This document shows, one piece after another, positions 1 through 6,906 of a stretch of 12,561 nucleotides of DNA. Both the position numbers and the translations under genes were made by a program. Below the pieces are notes generated by a model that saw only the letters and a program-made list of their open reading frames with translations, made no database searches and had not been told where the DNA came from. Each line of letters starts with the position of its first letter. The first letter of the stretch is position 1. The stretch covers positions 1-12,561 of the forward strand of contig JAEZHY010000142.1 of the NCBI GenBank assembly GCA_023416335.1, written 5' to 3'. The stretch comes from Pseudomonadota bacterium. GTDB taxonomy: Bacteria; Desulfobacterota; Syntrophobacteria; Syntrophobacterales; Syntrophobacteraceae.

Positions 1-269
1 CCCTGGAACCCCGACTCCTGCTGCTGGACGAACCCGTTGCGGGGATGCACAAGCAGGGGCGCGATGAAATCGAAGAGCTTCTTCTCTCGCTGGTTGAAGA
101 AGGAATGACGATTCTGCTGATCGAACACAATATGTCGTTTATCATGCGGCTCTGTTCCACGGTCACCGTAATCAACTTCGGACGCACGATTACCACGGGG
201 ACACCGGAAGAGGTGGGCCGGCACTCCGAGGTCGTTGAAGCATATCTGGGAGCTGGCCGCCATGCTTGA
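1..269 (+). CDS. livG: LivG, branched-chain amino-acid ABC transporter ATP-binding protein (3' end only)
   Basis: This is the C-terminal part of an ABC ATPase; the reading frame is open from the first bases and the 5' end lies outside the window. Visible are the Walker B segment LLLLDEP directly followed by a VAGM D-loop, and the H-loop in IEHNM. The ending, with NFGRTITTGTPEEV followed by VVEAYLG, is the typical LivG C-terminus. LivG is one of the two cytoplasmic ATPases that drive the LivHM permease for leucine/isoleucine/valine or other amide and amino-acid substrates; the actual substrate cannot be read from the ATPase. The stop codon overlaps the ATG of the next gene by 8 bp, so the two are translationally coupled. 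The missing upstream genes are expected to be livH, livM and a binding protein, by family convention. Identification is firm. Confidence 0.9.
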   Translation, partial: LEPRLLLLDEPVAGMHKQGRDEIEELLLSLVEEGMTILLIEHNMSFIMRLCSTVTVINFGRTITTGTPEEVGRHSEVVEAYLGAGRHA

Positions 270-969
270 AGTCACCGGACTCCGTGTCGCCTACGGGCCG
301 CTTGAAGCCGTAAGGGATGTCTCTTTTTCCGTCAGGAAAGGAACGATTGCTACGCTGATCGGCCCCAACGGGGCTGGTAAGAGCACGATCCTGAATACTC
401 TCAGCGGCGTCGTTCCCGTCAAATCCGGGAAGATTTTCTTTGAAGGGCGGGATATCACCCGGATGAGCGCCCATCGCCGGGTCTCGGAAGGAATCGTGCA
501 GGTGCCCGAAGGCAGGCAGGTGCTTGCCGGGATGACCGTTCGGGAAAACCTCGAACTGGGTGGATACCGGCGGCCGCAGGGCGAGATATCCGCCGATATC
601 GACCGTATGACCGGCTATTTTCCAATATTGGGCAAACGTATCTCGGCCCTGGCAGGTTCACTATCCGGGGGCGAGCAGCAGATGCTTGCAATTGCCCGCG
701 GGCTGATGGCTCATCCGAAGCTTCTTTTGCTGGACGAACCCTCGCTCGGCCTCGCGCCGCTCGTGGTGAAGCTCATCTTCGATTTCATCTCCAGCCTGCG
801 TGACGAAGGGCAGACAATTCTGCTCGTGGAACAGAACGCCCGGCTGGCTCTGGACGTTTCCTCCTTTGCCTACGTCATTGAAAGCGGGAAACTTGTGATG
901 GAGGGACCTTCGGAGCAGCTTCAATCCGATCCGACGGTTGTTCGAACCTACCTCGGTCAAATGGGCTGA
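262..969 (+). CDS. livF: LivF, branched-chain amino-acid ABC transporter ATP-binding protein
   Basis: Complete ABC ATPase of 235 aa, the usual LivF length. Walker A is GPNGAGKST (residues 34-42), the Q-loop region reads VPEGRQ (81-86), the signature is LSGGEQQ (134-140), Walker B is LLLLDEP (154-160), and the switch position reads EQN (190-192), where LivF proteins usually carry Gln rather than the His of LivG. It pairs with LivG in the cytoplasm to power uptake through a LivHM permease. The frame is open upstream to an ATG at 235. I chose the ATG at 262 because it gives the canonical MLEVxGLxxxYG start, has a GGGAG ribosome site at 248-252, and overlaps the livG stop in the way normal for this operon. 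Last gene of the operon. Firm identification; the transported substrate is unknown. Confidence 0.93.
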   Translation: MLEVTGLRVAYGPLEAVRDVSFSVRKGTIATLIGPNGAGKSTILNTLSGVVPVKSGKIFFEGRDITRMSAHRRVSEGIVQVPEGRQVLAGMTVRENLELGGYRRPQGEISADIDRMTGYFPILGKRISALAGSLSGGEQQMLAIARGLMAHPKLLLLDEPSLGLAPLVVKLIFDFISSLRDEGQTILLVEQNARLALDVSSFAYVIESGKLVMEGPSEQLQSDPTVVRTYLGQMG

Positions 970-983
970 GCCTTGTACAAGAT

Positions 984-1018
984 AAAAAACGGCGGGCACG
1001 ATCAAAACCGTACCCGCC
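984..1018 (-). terminator. Rho-independent terminator of the L,D-transpeptidase pair, probably also used by livF
   Basis: GGCGGG at 991-996 pairs with CCCGCC at 1013-1018. After one mismatch three more pairs follow (998-1000 with 1009-1011), leaving an 8-nt loop. On the minus strand the stem is followed by G and then six T (984-989), the classical layout for a transcript arriving from the minus-strand genes. On the plus strand there is no T-run, so it would stop livF transcripts less well. Lies between convergent genes. Confidence 0.75.
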
Positions 1019-1072
1019 AACTCAAGTCTTGTATGCTCACCGTCTTTTCAGTTCACTCTCACCGTTCACTGT

Positions 1073-1744
1073 TCACGGCAATATATGAATCGGTGTTCCG
1101 ACCGAGACCACTTCGAACAGTTGGTCTATTGCACTGTTGTTGATTGCCACGCATCCCAGCGTCCAGTCCTGAACGCACCCTCCGCCGTGAATGAAAATTG
1201 CCCCGCCCAGCCTGGTGTTTGGCGGCGGCAGCCGCATGGCGTCATTGGCCTGCACGATCGAGGTGTATTCGTTGTAGGAAATCACTCCCGAAGCCAACGC
1301 GTTTTCGGCATGCCGGGGACTGGGGTAGTTGACCCCGAGAGATTTGTAATACTGGCTTGCCGTGTTCTTTGCGCACACAAAATAATCACCCTCGGGAGTC
1401 CTGCCGTCGCCCTGGAAGTACTTGTCCCCTTTGGGACTCGGGCCGAGCCCGATGTGGAATTCGCGAACGAGCGTTTTGTCCTGGACGAGGCAGAGGCGGC
1501 GTTCCGACTTTATGACGTAAATCTCCGGTTTCGTGATCTGGAAAAGAGGAAGGTCCAGGTTTTCCGAACAATAAGGCTTTTCACATTCAGTTATCTGCGG
1601 CGGTGGAGGTATTTCGGTTTTTTTTGCAACCGGCACGCGTATCTTCGATTCAAAGAGCGAACATGAGCCGAGAGATATACAAATCACACCCATGCCGATA
1701 AATGTAAGCCATTTGCGCACTGCGCTGCGCGCTCCAACTCCCAT
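1073..1744 (-). CDS. L,D-transpeptidase (YkuD-type) lipoprotein
   Basis: 223-aa protein with a basic N-terminus, a hydrophobic stretch (about 13-27) and a lipobox LGSC with the lipidated Cys at residue 28, so it should be anchored in the membrane facing the periplasm. The C-terminal half is a YkuD catalytic domain: the segment from about 72 (KPEIYVIKSERRLCLV) resembles the strand that opens the fold, and the active site is His186 in IHGGG with Cys198 in DWTLGC. Such enzymes join peptidoglycan stem peptides by meso-DAP cross-links or attach lipoproteins to the wall; which of these applies is not visible. The usual S-H-G-C core reads T-L-G-C here, as in the shorter ErfK-like relatives with DWTxGC. 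ATG start with a GGGGG-rich ribosome site upstream. It lies 57 bp after another L,D-transpeptidase on the same strand, so the two are probably one operon. Confidence 0.88.
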   Translation of the reverse strand: MGVGARSAVRKWLTFIGMGVICISLGSCSLFESKIRVPVAKKTEIPPPPQITECEKPYCSENLDLPLFQITKPEIYVIKSERRLCLVQDKTLVREFHIGLGPSPKGDKYFQGDGRTPEGDYFVCAKNTASQYYKSLGVNYPSPRHAENALASGVISYNEYTSIVQANDAMRLPPPNTRLGGAIFIHGGGCVQDWTLGCVAINNSAIDQLFEVVSVGTPIHILP

Positions 1745-1801
1745 TTTCTTTTCCCCCGTTGTTCGTGTGTTGCCCTTGCACTTGCTGCTTTCTTCAGTAC
1801 A

Positions 1802-2752
1802 TCAGATATTGGTGTTCTGTATAGCTCCTTTTTGATCCGTCCTTACGGGTTGTACAGGCGGCGCCTTTTTCTCCGTTTTCGGCGCCGGCTTCTGTTTGTT
1901 GGCAGGCGGATTCTGGTTCTGTTGCGGCTGCTCCTGGAATCCGGCCTGCATCTGGCGTCCGAGGTCCTTCAGGGATTCCGTGATCACCACGACCGTTCCG
2001 ATCTCCGTCCAGGCATAGAGCTTGTCGGCATAGGCAATCGGAACATTGATGCACCCATGGGAGCAGTTAGCCCCGATTACGTCGCCCGTATGGATCCAGA
2101 CGCGGTCGTAGACGCGCATCGCCATCGGCATCATGGACGGCTCGCCGTAAGCATTCGGATAGTTGGACATGTGGTTGGCATCTTTTTCCTTAACCCTGTA
2201 CATGCCCCGTTTGGTCCAGGTTCTCATCTTCCCGATACAGACATAGGTGTCGCCGACCAGCTTCCCTCGCTCGTACCAGCCGAGAAATGGAAGGTCTTTC
2301 ACGACCAGGATGCATTTCGGGAATTTCGAGGCCCCCAGGAGAGTCCTGGGCAGAGGCGTCCAGTCCTTGTATGCGGAGAAGTCCTTGGGTACCTGCATCG
2401 CTCTCTTATGCTTCATATCGGCGCGAATGTATTCTTTATCTTTTTTGTTGAGCCGCGAGAGGATTTCGATACATTTGTAGAAGTCGAGTCCCGGGTCCTT
2501 TTCCTGAAGTTTCCGGACTTCCTGTTCCGTTATTTTGCGACGGACGACGGAGAGGTCCTTTTTTACCGTCTTTCCGGCCGGAGCGGCCGTCGGCGCCGGC
2601 TGCCCGGCAACGGGCATTTCCTCCTCCTGCTCTTCGGCAGGTCCGACATAATCGATTTGCTGCATATCGACATTTCTAACCGCGCATCCCGACAGCAGGA
2701 AGAGAATGGAAAGCAATTTAATCCAACTGCGAAAAACTGTTTTTTTCTGCAT
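1802..2752 (-). CDS. L,D-transpeptidase (YkuD-type) lipoprotein with disordered C-terminal tail
   Basis: 316-aa protein. The signal sequence ends in a lipobox LSGC with Cys23 as the lipidation site. Residues 24-65 form an acidic, then Ala/Pro-rich linker. The YkuD domain spans about 145-260 and contains the complete catalytic motif WIHTGD...NCSHGC, with His221 and Cys234. Residues 265-316 are a Gln/Pro/Lys-rich, low-complexity tail that may contact the wall or a partner. The expected activity is periplasmic L,D-transpeptidation of peptidoglycan or protein anchoring to it. Start ATG at 2750-2752 (read on the minus strand) with a GAAGGAAG ribosome site just upstream. First gene of a likely two-gene unit with the shorter L,D-transpeptidase downstream; the two differ clearly outside the catalytic core, so they are not a recent duplication. 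Confidence 0.9.
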   Translation of the reverse strand: MQKKTVFRSWIKLLSILFLLSGCAVRNVDMQQIDYVGPAEEQEEEMPVAGQPAPTAAPAGKTVKKDLSVVRRKITEQEVRKLQEKDPGLDFYKCIEILSRLNKKDKEYIRADMKHKRAMQVPKDFSAYKDWTPLPRTLLGASKFPKCILVVKDLPFLGWYERGKLVGDTYVCIGKMRTWTKRGMYRVKEKDANHMSNYPNAYGEPSMMPMAMRVYDRVWIHTGDVIGANCSHGCINVPIAYADKLYAWTEIGTVVVITESLKDLGRQMQAGFQEQPQQNQNPPANKQKPAPKTEKKAPPVQPVRTDQKGAIQNTNI

Positions 2753-3019
2753 AGACTTCCTTCAGGTACCGACGCAACGTCCTGCGCAAACGGGCGCCAT
2801 GCGACCAGTTCCCGGATTGAACAATGACTGACAAATACGGCTGTAACTTTGATCTGGAGCCGGACTCTAAGCGGCTTCGCGAAGATACATACGTTATCGG
2901 TGATTGCTTTTCAAGAGATGAGTTGGCCTGCGGTCTTGTCTGTGAAGCTAACTACTTAAAATAACACGGTAAGATGTGCATGGAACATTTGCGAAAGATT
3001 GTCGGCTGCGAATTGCCGG

Positions 3020-4576
3020 CTAACGCTTGCCAAGTTTCGAAATCTCTGAATAGAACCGTGATGTGTCGTCGGTGAAGCCCTGGAGGGTTTCGCTGTTCGT
3101 GTAGAACATATGTCCGCCAGGGAACAATCTCACCCTGATGTTCCCGGCAAGGTCGGGGTCAGCACCCATGTGACTCATGGTGTAGATCGTGGCAAAATAG
3201 GGAAGATCCAGGTCGAAGTAACCGCCGGCGGCCAGAATCCTCAGTCGTCTGTTTCTATTCATCGCTTTCCGGATCGATTCGATTGAATCATTGCTCCCGG
3301 AGAATGCGGATCCCCAATTCCATTCGGAGTTGGCCTCAACGGAGAAAAATACATATGGGAAATCCGACTTGAAGTTCAGGTCGTCCCGCAGGTAAGCGTT
3401 CAGTGCTGCCGTATAAGGCCCAACCGTTACGGCCATTCCGGGATCGTTGAGGAACCCGCCTCCCCTGCCCGAGCGGGTCAACCTGCCGTCCATGAATGCG
3501 AGCGAATATCCTTCAGACCTGAGAAGTTCGGCTGTGAACTCCGGTCTCGACACCCTGAGCTTTCGGTTGCGAATGAGGGCTTCGGGCAATCCGGTAAAGC
3601 CGGCTAGCCTTGCCGTGATTTTCTCCCTGTCCGGCTCGGACAAACGGTCTCCCTTGGCCAGAGCTGGAAGGTATTCCTCGACGGCCCACCTTTCCGATTC
3701 GGACAGGAGATCCTGAAGATTTGCCCCAGTCGGGGCGGCAATCTTTTTATGATACCAGGCAACGGCGGTGTAGGAGGGGAGAAATAGCATATAGGGCAGA
3801 TCGTTTGTTGCGTCCGGTTGGATGGCATAGAGATCGAGCGCCGGAGAAATAAGGAGCAGGCCGTCGATTTCCATTCCATAGTTCTCATAGAGGTTCCTGA
3901 CAAGACCCGCTGCCCTCATCGCACCGTAACTCTCTCCTGCAAGGCACTTCGGAGAGCGCCAGCGCCCGAACCTGCTTACATAGAGCTGAATGAACTCACC
4001 AATAGAGTTTACGTCTTCGGACGTGTTGAAGAAGTTTTTGGCATTTTCCGGAGGAATGGCCCTGCTGAAGCCGGTTCCGACCGGATCGATGAAGACGAGG
4101 TCTGTCCAGGGAAGCCAGCAGTATGGATTGCGTTCAGCCGGATAAGGAGGTCCGGCCGGGAGACCCTTCTCTCCCATTATCACCCGAACGGGACCCGCCA
4201 CTCCCATGTGCAGCCAGATCGAAGAGGCTCCAGGGCCGCCGTTGAACGCAAAAGTAACGGGACGATTCTCATCTCCGCCTTCGGCCGTGTAGGCCGTGAA
4301 GAAAATATCGGCCTTGGGTTTCCCCGATTGGTCCTTCAGCTTGAGCATTCCCGCGGTTGCAGTGTAGTCGAGAGATGCCTCGTCTGCGAGTTTGAAAGTG
4401 TGGCGGGTTGTTACCAACTGTTCGTTCTGCGGGGCGGTTTCGGGAGCAGGAGCGGAAGACTTCGATTCTTTCCCGTCTTTGAGTTGTCGGGTATCTGCTC
4501 CCGTTACGGGGGCAATCGCAAAAAAGAGCACAGCCAGAAAAGCCGCTGCTCCGCTCGGAAATCTCATGTTTCTCAA
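3020..4576 (-). CDS. Secreted peptidase of the S10 serine carboxypeptidase family
   Basis: 518-aa protein with a typical Sec signal peptide (hydrophobic 9-24, likely cleavage after VTGA near residue 27) and a charged Ser/Pro/Ala-rich linker to about 52. The alpha/beta-hydrolase core shows the S10 hallmarks: oxyanion segment FNGGPGASS (NGGPG at 112-116), nucleophile Ser216 in GESYG, probable acid Asp455 in GGYFDLDLPY and His489 in GGHM. It should release C-terminal residues from peptides in the periplasm or outside the cell; the substrate is not predictable. Start: the frame can begin at TTG (4574-4576) or ATG three codons later. The AGAGAGGA ribosome site at 4584-4591 lies 7 nt before the TTG but 16 nt before the ATG, so I favour TTG. 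Transcribed alone, divergently from the zinc-finger gene. Confidence 0.88.
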   Translation of the reverse strand: MRNMRFPSGAAAFLAVLFFAIAPVTGADTRQLKDGKESKSSAPAPETAPQNEQLVTTRHTFKLADEASLDYTATAGMLKLKDQSGKPKADIFFTAYTAEGGDENRPVTFAFNGGPGASSIWLHMGVAGPVRVIMGEKGLPAGPPYPAERNPYCWLPWTDLVFIDPVGTGFSRAIPPENAKNFFNTSEDVNSIGEFIQLYVSRFGRWRSPKCLAGESYGAMRAAGLVRNLYENYGMEIDGLLLISPALDLYAIQPDATNDLPYMLFLPSYTAVAWYHKKIAAPTGANLQDLLSESERWAVEEYLPALAKGDRLSEPDREKITARLAGFTGLPEALIRNRKLRVSRPEFTAELLRSEGYSLAFMDGRLTRSGRGGGFLNDPGMAVTVGPYTAALNAYLRDDLNFKSDFPYVFFSVEANSEWNWGSAFSGSNDSIESIRKAMNRNRRLRILAAGGYFDLDLPYFATIYTMSHMGADPDLAGNIRVRLFPGGHMFYTNSETLQGFTDDTSRFYSEISKLGKR

Positions 4577-4621
4577 GGTTTGTTCCTCTCTCTAAGAGTG
4601 CTTTGCGAAGGCGGATTTTTT

Positions 4622-4650
4622 TGGATAAGGCAGATATCAATGCCTGTCAA
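4622..4650 (-). promoter_or_regulatory. Candidate sigma-70 promoter for the S10 peptidase gene
   Basis: On the minus strand a perfect -35 hexamer TTGACA (4650-4645) is followed after 17 nt by TATCCA (4627-4622), a weak -10 matching only the first three consensus bases. Transcription would start about 40 nt before the TTG start codon. Position and spacing are right; the poor -10 keeps confidence modest. Confidence 0.4.
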
Positions 4651-4706
4651 CAGTTTGGTCTTGTTTGAACTATTAAGCTGAATTATCAATGATTTCGTTG
4701 GTTATC

Positions 4707-4735
4707 TTGAATTATTACTGGGTGCATCTTATTAT
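4707..4735 (+). promoter_or_regulatory. Candidate sigma-70 promoter for the DksA-BON gene
   Basis: TTGAAT (4707-4712), a 17-bp spacer and TATTAT (4730-4735) lie in an AT-rich stretch unlike the surrounding coding DNA. The predicted start near 4742 gives a leader of about 40 nt before the ATG at 4783. Both hexamers fit consensus well (TTGAcA and TATaAT, one or two differences each). Confidence 0.55.
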
Positions 4736-4782
4736 TCTTCGCATGTGGTTGTTTCTCGTTGCTGTACTCAGGAGGATTTAAG

Positions 4783-5511
4783 ATGAGCAAGGAAGAAGTT
4801 CTTTTCCTTAGGAATATGCTCCTCGACAGACGCAGCAGCATACTTGAGCGCGTTCAAAAGCTGGCTGCCGCATGGCAGGAGATGGAAGAGCGCGTTATAG
4901 AGCTGGAAGAAGAAGCCCAAAAGGCCAGTATTGCGAGGCCTTATGACCAGCTCGATGGCAATGGAAAGATGGAAATCGAGCAGATCGATTTGGCACTGAT
5001 CAAAATGACGATCGGTGATTATGGAATATGCGAGTCCTGCGGGGACGATATTAGTCCAAAGCGATTGGAGGCCATACCCTGGGCCCGATTATGCGTGGAG
5101 TGCGCGCGAGATTTTGAAAAGAGACACGAAACCTTGCCTCAAACAACCGAGGTAATCGGAGCGGGAAAGATTCCCGAGGAGTTTTCGGGACTTTCGAACG
5201 AGCAGATAGTGGGCTTGATATACGAGCGGCTGCAAGCTGATGAAAGAATCGAGACGGAGGAATTGAGAATAGCGGTCCGCAAGGGCGTTGTTTACCTTGA
5301 CGGCACACTCTCGAGCGATGTGGAACGTGAACTTGTCCTGCAGACCCTGACCGACTCCATCGGATTCAGCGCGATTGTAGACAGAATTGAAAGTGGAGAG
5401 GTGGTTCGCGAGCAGGACGAATACGTGGAACGGTCTACCGGGAATAACGGCTTTGGCGACCGTTTGTTTTACGATCATGACGATATGCAAGAGGATGTTT
5501 TCGAGACTTGA
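4783..5511 (+). CDS. TraR/DksA-type C4 zinc-finger protein with C-terminal BON-like domain
   Basis: 242-aa protein. Residues 1-75 form a charged helical region suited to the DksA coiled coil, with DQLDGN at 55-60 where DksA has its DxxDxA tip; both Asp are kept but the Ala position is Asn. A C4 zinc finger follows: Cys83, Cys86, Cys104 and Cys107 (spacing C-X2-C-X17-C-X2-C) in GICESCGDDI and RLCVECA. DksA/TraR proteins bind in the RNA polymerase secondary channel and change promoter output. Residues about 138-205 look like a BON domain (IYERLQAD, then IAVRKGVVYLDGTLSS, then VLQTLTDSIGFSAIVDRI), a module usually linked to membrane or lipid contact. An acidic tail ends the protein. The ATG at 4783 is chosen for the GGAGGA site at 4771-4776; a TTG 24 bp upstream in frame precedes that site. 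Single-gene unit ended by the hairpin downstream. The zinc-finger call is firm, the BON call fairly firm, and the role of the fusion is unknown. Confidence 0.85.
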   Translation: MSKEEVLFLRNMLLDRRSSILERVQKLAAAWQEMEERVIELEEEAQKASIARPYDQLDGNGKMEIEQIDLALIKMTIGDYGICESCGDDISPKRLEAIPWARLCVECARDFEKRHETLPQTTEVIGAGKIPEEFSGLSNEQIVGLIYERLQADERIETEELRIAVRKGVVYLDGTLSSDVERELVLQTLTDSIGFSAIVDRIESGEVVREQDEYVERSTGNNGFGDRLFYDHDDMQEDVFET

Positions 5512-5571
5512 GGGACCTAGTCCCCTTGAAATATTTTGAAAAATTCTTTAGCTACGTGGAACAGCCGATTC

Positions 5572-5616
5572 AAAAAGGGCTCGGGGGTTGCGGTAAACCG
5601 CAACCCCCGAGCTTTT
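5572..5616. terminator. Very strong bidirectional terminator hairpin
   Basis: A perfect 15-bp GC-rich stem (5579-5593 with 5598-5612) closes a TAAA tetraloop. Four T follow on the plus strand (5613-5616) and five A precede it (5572-5576), giving a T-run on the minus strand too. It lies 67 bp after the stop of the DksA-BON gene and should end that transcript. The perfect symmetry and TAAA loop also suit a dispersed palindromic repeat serving as terminator. Confidence 0.8.
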
Positions 5617-5689
5617 GGTGGCCGAGGAGCCAAAGTCGCATGGAAAGGAGCCAGAGATCGATTGAACGTGGAAGTGAAGATGAGCCTCC

Positions 5690-5833
5690 ATTCGAACAGG
5701 AACGTGAGCATTCGGATTCAGCATGATCTGGAACATGAACTCGAGCAGGCGCGTGAGAAAGAATGAACATCAGTATGAACGGGAACGGGAGCGCGAGCGG
5801 GATGCGAACGGGAAATCGAGCATGAATCGAACA
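5690..5833. repeat. Degenerate hexamer repeat of the GAACGG type
   Basis: Runs of six-base units such as GAACGG, GAGCGC, GAGCGG, GAACAT and GAACTC follow one another with drift. They are clearest at 5730-5750 (GAACAT GAACTC GAGCAG) and 5777-5812 (GAACGG GAACGG GAGCGC GAGCGG, then GATGC and GAACGG). In frame this reads as Glu-Arg dipeptides, but there is no ribosome site and stops occur in each frame, so I see it as a decayed microsatellite-like tract rather than a gene. Confidence 0.5.
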
Positions 5834-6242
5834 TCAATTTCAAAGAGCGCTTTCAGTTCAGCGGGACTCGGAATACAGGAGAAGATGCATTCGGAATTCT
5901 GCTGTGATCTTTACTGCCTCCCGACCAGTATTTAGAGCAATATCTGTTCCAACCTGAGTCCTGGCTTTCTGATTGTTAACAAAAATTGGCTACTAACAAC
6001 GGATTCAAGCTGAGTTGTCAACGGGCTTTGAGGTTCCTCGCCAGCCCAAATTCGTCCTTTCGGGTGGATAATGAATCTTTTAGATGACACTTTTGTGTAA
6101 TCTGAAAGTTTCATAGTCAGGAATGAGTTTCGCTTCCGAAATATTTCAAACGGAGAATTAGGGCATTTGTTGCGTCCGGGCGGGTCGGAGGGATCGACAA
6201 CGCTGGTGCTTCGAGAAATTCCCGTCCACTGGAGTGCAGCCC

Positions 6243-6297
6243 AAAAGCACTGCCGGAGTGAGGTGACGGGAACTGTCCCGCTCGCTTGCAGTGTTTT
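6243..6297 (+). repeat. Long imperfect hairpin with T-run
   Basis: Outer stem: AAAGCACTGC (6244-6253) pairs with GCAGTGTTTT (6288-6297, one GU). Middle stem: AGTGAG (6257-6262) with CTCGCT (6281-6286, one GU). Inner stem: CGGGA (6267-6271) with TCCCG (6276-6280) around an ACTG loop. The plus-strand 3' arm ends in TTTT, so it could act as a terminator, but no gene lies directly upstream. A structured RNA or a mobile palindrome is equally possible. Confidence 0.5.
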
Positions 6298-6307
6298 ACC
6301 TCTTGCG

Positions 6308-6341
6308 CTTCGAGCCCGGATTCTCGAATCCGGGCTCGAAG
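6308..6341. repeat. Perfect 15-bp palindrome with 4-nt loop
   Basis: Positions 6308-6322 are the exact reverse complement of 6327-6341, with CTCG between. It begins 10 bp after the preceding hairpin and only TTT follows, so it is a poor terminator. It resembles REP-type extragenic palindromes; I cannot see another copy in this window. Confidence 0.6.
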
Positions 6342-6906
6342 TTTGGCCATTAGAAGGTCTGCCTTGGGAACACCGTCCCGATAGGTCGAATGTTTTCAGC
6401 CGCGGTTGGTCATGGGGTTTATCGTGCCCACCACCAACCCCACGGGATAATGTCGGTCTCGGGCACGGCCGGATGGTGGGCATCCCCAAACAGCAGGGTA
6501 CCCATCCTTCATGGAACCTGTTCCGGTTTTTCTCCGGCTCGGGCGAACGAGGCAACACATCCCCGAATGACTTTCCTGATCGACAACCCGGGCCAAGGTG
6601 TCCATCATTCGAAATGATCCGGCAGGAGTCTCCAGGCAGACGCATCCACATCCCTGCTGATGCTCGGCCCAAATCCCGCCCCTCTGCCTCGTTTAAGATT
6701 TATCTTTAAATCCTCTGAAGACGACTGTTCGACTCTCCAGTACGCCTCCGGCACGGAAATGACGTGAAAGTTGCGTTCGAGTACATCAGAAGAGTAAATC
6801 CTGCCCGCGTGTGAGCTGCGGCTGAAAATTCCGGGAGGCGCGGGGTAGTCAATTCCCCACTCGTTTAGCAGCAGTTCTTTTCTTTATTTTTAGAAAGGGG
6901 GAACTC

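Larger units (their letters stand above)
5617..6906. other. 1.3-kb stretch without a recognisable gene; repeats and hairpins
   Basis: Open frames here run on several strands at once, have no ribosome sites and read as Arg/Pro/Ser-rich or Glu-Arg repeat peptides, so I treat them as non-coding. Contents in order: a degenerate hexamer repeat (about 5690-5833), an AT-richer stretch (about 5930-6160) with a 60-codon minus-strand frame of doubtful status (5932-6114), two adjacent strong hairpins (6243-6297 and 6308-6341), the inverted arms TGCCCACCA (6425-6433) and TGGTGGGCA (6474-6482), and finally the leader of the hypothetical gene at 6907. A weak promoter-like pair TTGCGT (6771-6776) and GTAAAT (6794-6799), 17 bp apart, is the only promoter candidate I see for that gene. 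Confidence 0.6.

Noticed and set aside
2824..2964. 46-codon plus-strand frame starting MTDKYGCNFDLEPDSKRL with several cysteines
   Set aside because: No ribosome site before the ATG, it sits in the short space between two minus-strand genes, and I recognise no family. Too weak to call a gene.
5932..6672. Long 246-codon minus-strand frame
   Set aside because: Overlaps palindromes and an equally long plus-strand frame; its N-terminal two thirds are Arg/Pro/Ser/Gly-rich without domain features. Looks like a chance opening in GC-rich repeat DNA.
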